64,000 nt of DNA from contig DAYH01000024.1 in NCBI GenBank assembly GCA_002506825.1, forward strand, positions 1,591-65,590. The letters run 5' to 3'. Source of the stretch: Euryarchaeota archaeon UBA103. Lineage in GTDB: Archaea; Thermoplasmatota; Poseidoniia; Poseidoniales; Thalassarchaeaceae. The position numbers and the translations under genes are program-made. The notes under the pieces are model-generated. The model saw only the letters and a program-made list of their open reading frames with translations. It was not told the DNA's origin and ran no database searches. Position 1 is the stretch's first letter, and each line of letters begins with the position of its first letter. Positions 8,970-17,393 of the stretch are shown piece after piece.

Positions 8970-9437
8970 ATGACAGGAACAGATGAGACCCAACTAGGAG
9001 ATGACTTCTCATACATTATCAGAATTGCAGATACAGACGTAGATGGACTGCGGAAGATATCAGTCGGACTGTGCTCTATCAAAGGAATAGGGATGAGAAC
9101 GGCAGAGATGATTTGCAGACTTTCTGGAGTAGACGGAAGCAAACTTGGCGGACATCTTAGCGACGAAGAGCAGGATAAGCTCAGAGATTCTATTGGAACT
9201 TACGCTACTGAGATGCCCTGGTGGCTGATGAACAGGCAGAGAGATCTGGAAACCAATGAAGACGCTCATATCGTCGCTCTTGAAGTGAAGATGACTAGGG
9301 ACGATGATGTTGCAAGAATGGCTGGGATCAAGACTTATCGGGGCATGAGGCACAGAAGTGGTCACAAGGTCAGAGGACAGAGGCTGAGGAGCAATGGCAG
9401 AAAGGGCTCAGCACTTGGTGTCCAGAGGAAGAAGTGA
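8970..9437 (+). CDS. rps13: 30S ribosomal protein uS13
   Basis: This small-subunit head protein contacts the P-site tRNA and the 50S subunit. The 155-residue sequence shows the family pattern: the N-terminal DDFSYIIRIADTDVDG, the helix-two-turn-helix KGIGMRTAEMICRLSGV, and the basic tail TYRGMRHRSGHKVRGQRLRSN that enters between tRNAs. The start at 8970 has a good Shine-Dalgarno; an upstream in-frame GTG at 8949 would add seven residues. It leads the operon rps13-rps4-rps11-rpo3, the usual archaeal order. Confidence 0.97.
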   Translation: MTGTDETQLGDDFSYIIRIADTDVDGLRKISVGLCSIKGIGMRTAEMICRLSGVDGSKLGGHLSDEEQDKLRDSIGTYATEMPWWLMNRQRDLETNEDAHIVALEVKMTRDDDVARMAGIKTYRGMRHRSGHKVRGQRLRSNGRKGSALGVQRKK

Positions 9438-9446
9438 GGTGATTAG

Positions 9447-10130
9447 ATGGGTGATCCAAAATTTGCAAGGCCTAAGACACAAACACCTACTCATCCTTGG
9501 AAACAAGCAAGAATAGAGGAAGAGCACGCTTTGAAGGCTAAATATGGCCTGAAGAAGGTAGGGGGAATGAGAGAGATATGGAGAGAAAAATCTGCTCTCA
9601 GAAGACATCGAAATCAGGCTATGAAGCTAATCGGTAGAGTAGATACATCCGAAGGCCACTATGCTAGAGAAAAGGATGACTTGGTTGCTTCCTTGACCAG
9701 AAAGGGGCTTCTATCAGAGGGTTCGATTTTAGACAGCGTTTTGCAGATAGATGTAGAGCTGATGCTTGCAAGAAGACTTCAGTCGCAGGTCTACTACAAG
9801 GGATTGGCTCCCTCTATGAGAGCCGCTAGGAATCTGATAGTTCATGGACACATTTCAATAGGGGACCAGAAAATGACTGTCCCGGGATATCACGTGCTTA
9901 GAGAAGAAGAAGAGATGCTAAGATACACTTCAGGATCCAAATATGAGAATCCAGATCATCCTTTCAGACAGGAGTTAGAAAAGATAAGGGCCACTATAGA
10001 CACATCTGAAGAAGAAGCAGATACTGTGGGGGGCCCAGTTAAGGTGGCAGATACTTTTGTTGAAGATATCAAAGCTGGCGAAGCTACTGCCCCTACGGTA
10101 GAGGATACCGTTCCGGAAGGTGATAAGTGA
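9447..10130 (+). CDS. rps4: 30S ribosomal protein uS4 with acidic C-terminal tail
   Basis: uS4 is a primary 16S rRNA-binding protein of the 30S body. Family features seen are the N-terminal MGDPKFARPKTQTP, LRRHRNQAMKLIGR and the S4 RNA-binding domain around MLARRLQSQVYYKGLAPSM and NLIVHGHISIGDQ. The length is 227 residues. The last ~50 residues are acidic and low in complexity (SEEEADTVGG, VEDIKAGEA), an extension beyond the usual archaeal length of roughly 180. The gene starts nine bases after rps13 with GAGGTG upstream, and its stop overlaps the rps11 start by one base. Confidence 0.96.
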   Translation: MGDPKFARPKTQTPTHPWKQARIEEEHALKAKYGLKKVGGMREIWREKSALRRHRNQAMKLIGRVDTSEGHYAREKDDLVASLTRKGLLSEGSILDSVLQIDVELMLARRLQSQVYYKGLAPSMRAARNLIVHGHISIGDQKMTVPGYHVLREEEEMLRYTSGSKYENPDHPFRQELEKIRATIDTSEEEADTVGGPVKVADTFVEDIKAGEATAPTVEDTVPEGDK

Positions 10131-10510
10131 TGTCTCACAAGGCTATACTACATATCTTCACTACACACAACAATGTGTTGATGACCGCCACGGATCTCAC
10201 TGGATCTGAGACCATCTGCAAAGTATCAGGAGGAATGGTAACTAAGGGTGGCTCTGAGAAATCCAGCTCATTCGCATCCATGAGAGCCGCCGAGAGAATG
10301 GCTGAAATGCTGGCAGAGAAGGAGTTCAATCAAGTCATTGTGAAGTACAGAGGAGCTGGTGGGAATAAGTCTCACAGCGCCCCTGGTGCTACCTCTGCTA
10401 TCAGAGCATTAACAAGAGCTGGAATGCAGGTCACTAGAATAGAAGATGTCACTCCCATACCAACTGATGGTACTAAGTCAAAGGGAGGACGCCGTGGAAG
10501 GCGTGTCTGA
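10130..10510 (+). CDS. rps11: 30S ribosomal protein uS11
   Basis: uS11 lies on the 30S platform at the mRNA exit region. The 126-residue protein shows the family core: HIFTTHNNVLMTATDLTGSE, GGMVTKGGSEKSSSFASMRAAERMAE, VKYRGAGGNKSHSAPGATSAIRALTRAGM, and the basic C-terminus GGRRGRRV. The ATG at 10130 shares its A with the TGA of rps4, indicating translational coupling; a GTG three bases earlier is less likely. rpo3 follows after ten bases. Confidence 0.97.
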   Translation: MSHKAILHIFTTHNNVLMTATDLTGSETICKVSGGMVTKGGSEKSSSFASMRAAERMAEMLAEKEFNQVIVKYRGAGGNKSHSAPGATSAIRALTRAGMQVTRIEDVTPIPTDGTKSKGGRRGRRV

Positions 10511-10520
10511 GGTGAAAAAT

Positions 10521-11408
10521 ATGGTTAATGCAGAGATTCTCTATGAAGACGATGAGAAAATCAAGATTCTTTTGAAGGAAACCGATCGAGCTTTTGTCAA
10601 CTCTATAAGAAGGACTTTGATGTCAGATACTCCAAAAATGGCTATAGAGACTGTAAGATTCGTCAAGAAGACTGAGGAGGAAGATGGAGAACTTTGGGAA
10701 ACCGATGGGCCTCTTCCAGATGAGGTCATTGCACAGAGACTAGCAATGATACCCATTCCCACGAAGCATGATGAGTTCTACTTCCAAGATGAGTGCCCTA
10801 ACTGCGCGGACATGGTAGAGGAAGACAGGGGATGCGCTCTCTGTACAATGCTATACTACTGCCAAGTGAAAGGTTCCAGTGAAGGGGTATGGGTGACCGC
10901 TGGTGATCTTAATTTCCTAGGAGATGCAGATGGTTTTATTTCCAGTAAATATCAATCTATTCCAATCACGAAACTATTCCAAGGACAGATGGTTGAGTTC
11001 TCGGCTACTGCTATTATGGGAAGAGGGAGAGACCACGTCAAGTGGTCTCCTGTTTGTGGCGTAACTTTCAATCCAAGACAAATCGGGGTCATTAACACCA
11101 AATCAAGATCAAAAATACTTTGGGACTTGGGCCTTAACATCAAATCTGGAGATTTCAACAAGGATGGCAAGTTAGTAGATGTCGAAAAGGTTGACCTGTT
11201 AAGAAAGGACTTGAATCATGTTGGCTCTGGAACTGAAGAGTCTAGGGAATTCAAGGATGCTGTCGTTTTGGAGGATGTACCCAATGAGTTCATTCTGTCC
11301 TTCGAGACTGATGGATCAATGAGTCCAAAGGTTGCATTTGAAATGGCTATCAAAGAGCTTTCCAGCAGGTTTGGCGGCATAGATGCCGATCTAAAGACTG
11401 TTCTCTGA
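10521..11408 (+). CDS. rpo3: DNA-directed RNA polymerase subunit D (Rpo3)
   Basis: Rpo3 is the archaeal counterpart of bacterial alpha and eukaryotic RPB3; it pairs with subunit L to nucleate polymerase assembly. The 295-residue sequence has the alpha-like motif DRAFVNSIRRTLMSDTPKMAIE and the closing dimerisation strand and helix. A cysteine-rich insert (CPNC, eight residues, CALC, near residues 84-100) can bind a metal, and many archaeal D subunits carry an Fe-S or Zn site in this place. The start at 10521 has GGTGA upstream and fits the family N-terminus; longer readings overlap rps11. It is the last member of the ribosomal operon. Confidence 0.96.
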   Translation: MVNAEILYEDDEKIKILLKETDRAFVNSIRRTLMSDTPKMAIETVRFVKKTEEEDGELWETDGPLPDEVIAQRLAMIPIPTKHDEFYFQDECPNCADMVEEDRGCALCTMLYYCQVKGSSEGVWVTAGDLNFLGDADGFISSKYQSIPITKLFQGQMVEFSATAIMGRGRDHVKWSPVCGVTFNPRQIGVINTKSRSKILWDLGLNIKSGDFNKDGKLVDVEKVDLLRKDLNHVGSGTEESREFKDAVVLEDVPNEFILSFETDGSMSPKVAFEMAIKELSSRFGGIDADLKTVL

Positions 11409-11446
11409 GCGGGATATATTATTTCCCTCTGGTACACGGAACATTC

Positions 11447-12421
11447 GTGCCAGAGTTGCTGGGGCGAGGATTCTGTGGCGGACACGTCACTCTTATCTTT
11501 ACCGTTGAAGACCAGGATCACGATCCTATCAATCAAGGAAGTAGAGGAATTGGGATCTGTCTAGAAGATGGTGTGGAGATTATTTGCCTAGGAAGAGAAG
11601 GGAGCGGGGAGTTGGATGTTTCCTTCACTAAGTATGTGGGAGATTCTGGATTGTATGAAGATGCTCTGAATCTTCTCTCCGGGGAGATTGCTGAAATTAT
11701 GGATTATGACTGGGAAGCTACTGTCAAATTGGGATTGCCAACTGGACAGGGTTTCGGAATGTCTGCCGCAGGCTCGGTTTCTTTCTGTAATTCCATTCAG
11801 AGAGCCATTGGGATACCTTACGAAGAGGGGCGCAGGCGTTCTCTGAAGATTGCTCATCTTGTCGATCGTAAAAGGTCGAGTGGTTTGGGTGATGTAACTG
11901 CCTTATCCACTGGAGGGGTAGAGATAAGGAAAGTCCCCGGTTCTCCATTTAGTGGCCATCTTCTGAACACTGGTCCGGGAGTGTCTGAGGGGTGGACTGC
12001 TGAGGCAGGAATCATACTCGCTTGGAAGAGTGAAGGGGGAAAACATACCTCATCATATATTGACAATCCAGAGTGGAGAGCATTGATTTCAGAAGCTGGA
12101 AATAGGAATCTTGAGGAATTGTCAGAGAATCAGTGGGATAGGTCCAGATGGAGTGAAATCTTGGTTAATTCAAAAAAATTCTCTGAGGAAAGTGGGCTGT
12201 CTAGTGAGGAGTCTCGCGCTAGTGTACTAAGGAAGTGTGAGAAGGCGATGATTGAGAGTGGTATTGAAAATAGTGGGGAGGGGCTTCTGTGTATGCTTGG
12301 AACTAGTGTGGCGATTGTTCCTAATAGTCTCGAATTAGGACTTGAAAGAGTAGATGAATTTATGCGTCTTCTAGATGCTTATGGGCTGAATAGTATATTG
12401 ACGAGGATTGGAGAAATCTAA
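11447..12421 (+). CDS. Pantoate kinase (GHMP family)
   Basis: This enzyme phosphorylates pantoate to 4-phosphopantoate with ATP, the archaeal route to coenzyme A. The 324-residue protein shows the GHMP pattern of this subgroup: GHVTLIF near residue 12, GSRGIGICLEDGV near 30, and the ATP-binding LPTGQGFGMSAAGSVS near residue 99, together with KRSSGLGDVTALSTGGVE. The start is GTG at 11447. Its partner enzyme, 4-phosphopantoate--beta-alanine ligase, is at 50336 in the same window. It follows rpo3 by 38 bp and converges with the next gene, sharing four bases. Confidence is high for the family and good for the substrate. Confidence 0.87.
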   Translation: MPELLGRGFCGGHVTLIFTVEDQDHDPINQGSRGIGICLEDGVEIICLGREGSGELDVSFTKYVGDSGLYEDALNLLSGEIAEIMDYDWEATVKLGLPTGQGFGMSAAGSVSFCNSIQRAIGIPYEEGRRRSLKIAHLVDRKRSSGLGDVTALSTGGVEIRKVPGSPFSGHLLNTGPGVSEGWTAEAGIILAWKSEGGKHTSSYIDNPEWRALISEAGNRNLEELSENQWDRSRWSEILVNSKKFSEESGLSSEESRASVLRKCEKAMIESGIENSGEGLLCMLGTSVAIVPNSLELGLERVDEFMRLLDAYGLNSILTRIGEI

Positions 12422-13491
12422 GAATTTGATTCTTCGTGGAACTTATCCAAAAGCGACAAGTCAAGTGGACTTGCATCTAACTGCTCAGCCCCGTTGATGA
12501 CCAGCCCATCACAGAATCCATGCCTATACACAATAGCCCCGTGACCATATTCTGCAACATAACGGTCGACTTGCTTCTGTGTTTTCTTTCGTGGAAATTT
12601 CAGATCTGCACCGAAGAAATGTTTGGCGTCTATCCATGCACATGGAACTCCGTTTATTCTGACATCGTCAATCATGAGGAGATCAGGGGTAATTACTGCC
12701 CTTCCTTCAGACTTCTTCTGCTCTGCCATTAAGTCTTCTTGGGTCCTATATCTGACGCCGATGGAGTCGAAGAACAAGTAAAGAACATCTTCGAAGACCA
12801 TTGACGCCTTGTGTGTCTCATCCTGATTAACTGAGCTTACTCTATCCATGGACTCTGCCAGCTCAAACTGTTCTCTATCCCTATCTTTCATCCTGGATGG
12901 TTGCTTCAAGAACTCCTTTATCCTATTCTTGCCCCATCCCCTGCCTGTTAGTATTGCTCTGAAGGTGTTTACAGGTGGCGCATCAAATCTCTTTGAAAGT
13001 GCCATTACATCTTCACCAGAGTTGTACCTTCGATTTAGCTCATTTGACCTGCGCATGAGTTTATGATGAGAGTAAACACTTTTTTCTTGGTTTAGAGCAT
13101 TCCTAAGAGAAAGCGCCTGTTCTAGAGAGATAGGGAGGCCCTCCAACTGTGTTGCTATCTCATCCACTCTCTCCTGTGGTAGGAACCCAAATTCACCTCT
13201 CCTCATCACAATATCGCCCACCTTTTTCTGAATGTTCTTGGATACGGCATTTAGCTCCCAATTGACATCGATTGTTCTCGGAGGAGGATCTATTTCGGAA
13301 GGAAAACCCATTGGAGGAGGGTCTACTGAAAACCTACCCAAGGCCCGTTCTATGGACTCGGATTGATCATCCCTGTTTACTGGATTATCGCTTTGTCTTC
13401 CATCGGAACGTTTCCTAGTCCTACGCCGGCCGCGACTCTTTCTTTCTCTTTTTTCTTCGCTCAACGAAACTCCGAGAGCAGTTAGCCCCAT
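12418..13491 (-). CDS. TPD-motif nuclease-like protein, archaeal relative of human CDIN1 (C15orf41)
   Basis: The 357-residue protein has a basic, disordered N-terminus (residues ~10-40, RKSRGRRRTRKR), a central helical region (ISLEQALSLRNAL, YSHHKLMRRSNELN, then a helix-turn-helix-like VMALSKRFDAPPVNTFRAIL), and a C-terminal domain with TPDLLM, AWIDAKHFFGAD, QVDRYVAEYGHGAIVYRHGF. The last set matches the TPD domain of CDIN1, a PD-(D/E)XK-type fold: Asp in TPD and the D-x-K of WIDAK are the expected catalytic residues. Human CDIN1 binds codanin-1 and is mutated in congenital dyserythropoietic anaemia; archaeal relatives are uncharacterised. Probable DNA nuclease. It is upstream of nothing obvious in common; leuS lies 36 bp further along on the same strand. 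Confidence 0.75.
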   Translation of the reverse strand: MGLTALGVSLSEEKRERKSRGRRRTRKRSDGRQSDNPVNRDDQSESIERALGRFSVDPPPMGFPSEIDPPPRTIDVNWELNAVSKNIQKKVGDIVMRRGEFGFLPQERVDEIATQLEGLPISLEQALSLRNALNQEKSVYSHHKLMRRSNELNRRYNSGEDVMALSKRFDAPPVNTFRAILTGRGWGKNRIKEFLKQPSRMKDRDREQFELAESMDRVSSVNQDETHKASMVFEDVLYLFFDSIGVRYRTQEDLMAEQKKSEGRAVITPDLLMIDDVRINGVPCAWIDAKHFFGADLKFPRKKTQKQVDRYVAEYGHGAIVYRHGFCDGLVINGAEQLDASPLDLSLLDKFHEESNS

Positions 13492-13527
13492 GAACCCACC
13501 GTGTGGTTAGTGATGAGATTGTTAATG

Positions 13528-16386
13528 TCAGACAAAGGCTATCCCAGGCTCCAATGGGAAGGCCACTTTCGCCTTACCTGCAACATCTTCGCCTTCTCCA
13601 ACGAAATATGATGTTACAGATTTCATATCTAATACGTCAGCCAGAAATTCAGAGTTCTGATTAATGATTTCAACTTCATCTAGGTGATTCAACAGAAGTG
13701 TTTTTTGGGCGTTGGACCAAGTATGTATCCTCCCTCTCCTCTTCTTTGAACCTGTAGTGAGAGTCATCCATATCTGAAAAATTTCTCCTCGCATGGTTTC
13801 ATTTTCAAAAACCGGAAGATTTCGTATATGTTCTTGGCCCTTGCTTTTGAAATCAAAATCCATTGAAGCCAGATTGACAGCATCGCTGGCTAAATCTGAT
13901 TTCCATTTACTTGCTACTTGAACAATCATTCTAGACAGGGGAGAGTCGGTATGTTTCTGGGCTAGCACTTTCAAATTCCTAGCCGTATCAATCAGCTCCA
14001 TTAGATATTCTTCTCGAGCCAACACCAATGACCAATCTGATTCAGAGAGATCGGAGAGATTAGAGAGAGTATTGCTAGCGAGAAGTCCTTGCCCTCCTAA
14101 TGAGGACCAGAATTCTTCGGCGATGTGGGGGGTGGCGGGGGCTAACATCTCTGACCAGATACAAAGGAATCTATGAATCGTATCTCTATCTGAGCCACCT
14201 CTTCTCCTATACCATTGCCAGTCCGATAGCATCTCATAATGGCTTATCATGACTCCTTCCCTAAGGCTCACACCTTCCATCGCGTCAATCCATCTAGATT
14301 GATTATCAAGAGCTCTTGCTAGTAACCAAGAATCTATGTTACTAGGATTCAAAGATGCATTATTCAGTGACTTGAATGCCTCGAAAATTTGATTCATCTG
14401 GCGTGAACTAGACTCCAATGCTGTATCAGACCAGTCCATTCCAGCCTCTGGATTTGCTCCGAACAAAATGAACAGCCTCACTGTGTCTGCTCCAAACTTA
14501 CTTACCATCTCTCCAGGACTGACGGTATTACCAAGGGATTTTCCCATTTTGACCGAACGACTGGTTAGAACCTCTCCACAATTAGGGCAGTTTCCTCCGA
14601 AATTATCAATATGAAACTCTGCGTTACATTCGACACAGAAGGGCGCGGGTGCGTTGAGCATGCCTTGACAGACCAGTCGCCCAAATGGCTCACCTACCAA
14701 ATTCATCCCTAGATCTCGTGTGGCCTTCGTAAAGAATCGGGCATACAAGAGATGCATCACAGCATGCTCGATACCACCGATATAGAGATCTACTCCTCCT
14801 TCCAGCCAGTAATTCACTTTATCAGAACTAAAGGGTTCGGACCTATTGTCTGAATCTGCAAACCTCATAAAATACCAAGATGAGTCGTAGAAAGTATCCA
14901 TCGTATCCGTCTCTCGAATTGCTTCTCCATCGCATTTCGGACATTTTACATGCAGGAATTCTTCATTGGACGCTAATGGATTGCCACTGCCTTCCCAACT
15001 GAACTTGACATCTAGAGGAAGTTTGACAGGCAAGTCATCTGAGTTAAGCGGCACTACTCCACAATCATCACAGTGCACCATAGGGATGGGCGTGCCCCAG
15101 AATCTCTGACGACTAAGTAACCAATCCTTGAGTCTGTATTGAGTCGTTCCATGACCTGTTCCATCTCTCTCCAGAGCGGATATTACTGCTTCCTTGGCTT
15201 CGTTTCCATACAATCCATCGAATGATTCGAGATTGGAGTTGACCATCCATCCTAACCCATCGAAGACCGGATTCTGCTCGATTGCATTGGCTTCTCTCTC
15301 CTTGGAAAGTACTGGCCTAACTGGAAGACCGTATCTCTTAGCAAAGTCATAGTCTCTTTGATCGTGACCGGGAACTGCCATTACTGCTCCGGTACCATAG
15401 CTAGCAACTACGAAGTTTCCTGCATATATTGGAACTTCCTCTCCACTTAGTGGATTTATGGCGAAGCGTCCTAGAGGCACTCCTTTCTTCTCCTTGAGCA
15501 TATTGATTCTCTCGAACTCGGTCATCTTCAAACACTCATTTCTGAGTTGCCGCCATGCTTCTTCATACTCGGTGCCAGATACTAATTCCTCGCAAAGTGG
15601 GTGTTCAGGCGACAGTGTCACGAATGTCACACCAAAAATAGTATCAGGACGAGTAGTGAAGGCCCCGATAGTTGATTCTGAACCAACAACTCGGAAATTG
15701 ATGTGGGCACCTTGTGACCTCCCTATCCAATTCCTCTGCATGGCCTTGACATTCTCTGGGAATTCTATATCGTCCAACTCATCTAGTAACTCATCAGCAT
15801 ACTCTGTCATTCTCAAAAACCATTGAGCCATGTCCTTCTGCACTACTTCTAGACCGCATCTCCAGCATCGGTTATTCTTCACCTGCTCGTTAGCAAGAAC
15901 CGTATCACAGTCATTACACCAGTTAACCGGTGCAAACCTCCTCTCAACCAGGCCGGCCTCGTAGAATTTGAGGAACATCTCCTGATTCCAATGATAATAC
16001 TCGGGCGTGGAAGTTGCAAACGTCCTACGCCAGTCGTATGAATATCCCATACGTTCTTGATCGGCTCTTATCATCGCTATGTTTCTCTCGGTTACAGTGT
16101 GAGGATGTCCAGATTCTTTCTTTGCAGCGTTTTCAGCAGGCATTCCAAATGAGTCGTATCCCATTGGATACAAGACGTTCTTTCCCCTCATCCTCTGGAA
16201 TCTAGCCATAGCGTCTCCTATTGAGTAGTTCCTAACATGCCCCATATGCATATTTCCAGATGGGTAAGGGAACATCTCGAGACAGTAGAATTTGGGTTTT
16301 GATTGGTCGACTTCAACTTCGAATACCCCTTCATCCGACCATATACGCTGCCATTTATTCTCGATATCGTGAGCATTGTATGACAT
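13528..16386 (-). CDS. leuS: Leucyl-tRNA synthetase, bacterial type
   Basis: This class I synthetase charges tRNA-Leu. The 952-residue protein has the HIGH motif as HMGH (residues 47-50, in PYPSGNMHMGHVRNYS), the phrase YPMGYDSFGMPAENAA typical of bacterial LeuRS, the editing domain with TTRPDTIFGVTF, the DWLLSRQRFWGTPIP motif, and the KMSKS loop as KMGKS. Two zinc-like motifs are visible: CNDC/CWRC early on and CVEC/CPNC just before KMGKS. The archaeal form has different signatures, so a bacterial origin is clear. The ATG at 16386 has GAGGTG six bases upstream. A 51-codon reading frame ends one base before it. Confidence 0.96.
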   Translation of the reverse strand: MSYNAHDIENKWQRIWSDEGVFEVEVDQSKPKFYCLEMFPYPSGNMHMGHVRNYSIGDAMARFQRMRGKNVLYPMGYDSFGMPAENAAKKESGHPHTVTERNIAMIRADQERMGYSYDWRRTFATSTPEYYHWNQEMFLKFYEAGLVERRFAPVNWCNDCDTVLANEQVKNNRCWRCGLEVVQKDMAQWFLRMTEYADELLDELDDIEFPENVKAMQRNWIGRSQGAHINFRVVGSESTIGAFTTRPDTIFGVTFVTLSPEHPLCEELVSGTEYEEAWRQLRNECLKMTEFERINMLKEKKGVPLGRFAINPLSGEEVPIYAGNFVVASYGTGAVMAVPGHDQRDYDFAKRYGLPVRPVLSKEREANAIEQNPVFDGLGWMVNSNLESFDGLYGNEAKEAVISALERDGTGHGTTQYRLKDWLLSRQRFWGTPIPMVHCDDCGVVPLNSDDLPVKLPLDVKFSWEGSGNPLASNEEFLHVKCPKCDGEAIRETDTMDTFYDSSWYFMRFADSDNRSEPFSSDKVNYWLEGGVDLYIGGIEHAVMHLLYARFFTKATRDLGMNLVGEPFGRLVCQGMLNAPAPFCVECNAEFHIDNFGGNCPNCGEVLTSRSVKMGKSLGNTVSPGEMVSKFGADTVRLFILFGANPEAGMDWSDTALESSSRQMNQIFEAFKSLNNASLNPSNIDSWLLARALDNQSRWIDAMEGVSLREGVMISHYEMLSDWQWYRRRGGSDRDTIHRFLCIWSEMLAPATPHIAEEFWSSLGGQGLLASNTLSNLSDLSESDWSLVLAREEYLMELIDTARNLKVLAQKHTDSPLSRMIVQVASKWKSDLASDAVNLASMDFDFKSKGQEHIRNLPVFENETMRGEIFQIWMTLTTGSKKRRGRIHTWSNAQKTLLLNHLDEVEIINQNSEFLADVLDMKSVTSYFVGEGEDVAGKAKVAFPLEPGIAFV

Positions 16387-16387
16387 T

Positions 16388-16543
16388 TTACACACCTCGT
16401 TCATAGTAGAGAGTCAATCTCCTTTCTGGAGAGGCCTTGCGTTTGACCTCATCTTTGGATAATCCTTCATACAGGACATTCTTGTCACGTACCTCGTAAA
16501 GGAGGGACGATTTTGAACCCTGCCCCCAATATGGTTCCACCAT
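16388..16543 (-). CDS. Possible small protein (51 aa) upstream of leuS
   Basis: A 51-codon frame starts at ATG 16543 and ends with TAA one base before the leuS ATG. The leuS Shine-Dalgarno lies inside its last codons, the arrangement of translationally coupled genes. The predicted product is basic and hydrophilic, with VEPYWGQGSKSSLLYEVRD and a KASPERRLTLYYERG tail, and does not look like random translation (no rare-codon runs). A start at 16576 would overlap the divergent gene. It has no recognised family; it could be a leader peptide. Confidence 0.45.
   Translation of the reverse strand: MVEPYWGQGSKSSLLYEVRDKNVLYEGLSKDEVKRKASPERRLTLYYERGV
16393..16398 (-). promoter_or_regulatory. Shine-Dalgarno GAGGTG deciding the leuS start
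   Basis: GAGGTG on the minus strand ends six bases before ATG 16386 and supports it over the upstream in-frame ATG at 16404. Confidence 0.65.
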
Positions 16544-16574
16544 AGCTATTGGATATGACCGAGTGCGACTAGGC

Positions 16575-17276
16575 ATGCTAGCAGATGGGGAGTTCCATAA
16601 GCAAGTGGGAGATGATGGTGTTGAGGTATGGGTAACCCAGATGGGCGGCTACATGAATATGAATACTGCATTCATCGATAAGGGAAATGGAATAGTTGCA
16701 ATTGTTGATCCGTTTGACTCTGAAAGATGGATTGAGGGTTTAGCGGAGGAGGGACTTCATCCAACTCATCTTTTGTACACCCATACACACAGGGACCATG
16801 TTGAAGGATATACAGCTATGATTTCACTAGTGCCTAATGTAGAGGTATGGGGCCATGAAGAGGCCAGAGTTCCGGGGTTACTAGGTCATGTTGTATTCAA
16901 AAATGTAGATTTCACCGATACTTGGAAAAATGATCCTGGTTCTTCCATTGAATGGAGATTGGGTTCGATATCACTTGTAGTTACTCACTCTCCCGGTCAT
17001 GCCCCGGGACATGTAACATTGCATGGGCATGGCGTATATCATGCAGGGGACTTACTATTTACAAATGGGATGGGGAGAGTGGATTTACCTGGCAGTGACC
17101 CAGGGGCACAATGGAGTAGCATAAGGAATGCGAAGTCAATTTTACAAGAGTTGCCAGAAGACTGGCGTTTAATTCCCGGACATAGATATGATTGGGTTGA
17201 TGGTACAACTCCTGATTGGGTGACTATTGGAGAAGCTTTGAAACATAATTATGCTCTAAACTCTCCTAATCTTTGA
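16575..17276 (+). CDS. Metallo-beta-lactamase-fold hydrolase (glyoxalase II-like)
   Basis: The 233-residue protein is a complete MBL fold. Metal ligands are visible as THTHRDH (the HxHxDH motif), H in THSPGHAPGH, D in HAGDLLFTNGMGRVD, and the final H in IPGHRYD. The FTNGMGRVDLPGSDP segment is close to that of hydroxyacylglutathione hydrolases and persulfide dioxygenases, so the substrate is likely a thioester or persulfide, but that is inferred. An upstream GTG (16563) could add four residues. The gene diverges from the small leuS-leader gene. Confidence 0.85.
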   Translation: MLADGEFHKQVGDDGVEVWVTQMGGYMNMNTAFIDKGNGIVAIVDPFDSERWIEGLAEEGLHPTHLLYTHTHRDHVEGYTAMISLVPNVEVWGHEEARVPGLLGHVVFKNVDFTDTWKNDPGSSIEWRLGSISLVVTHSPGHAPGHVTLHGHGVYHAGDLLFTNGMGRVDLPGSDPGAQWSSIRNAKSILQELPEDWRLIPGHRYDWVDGTTPDWVTIGEALKHNYALNSPNL

Positions 17277-17393
17277 AATAATTCTACCTCTTTCCCCTCA
17301 CTTTAGCAATTAATGACCCAATTGTGGCAATGAATATCTTGTTTCTCCAAATCCATGAGAGGAGTTTGAACGTACTTCTAATTCTGCCCAAAT

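Noticed and set aside
17277..17393. Small gene in the gap before aceE
   Set aside because: AT-rich with no start/Shine-Dalgarno pair and no conserved pattern.
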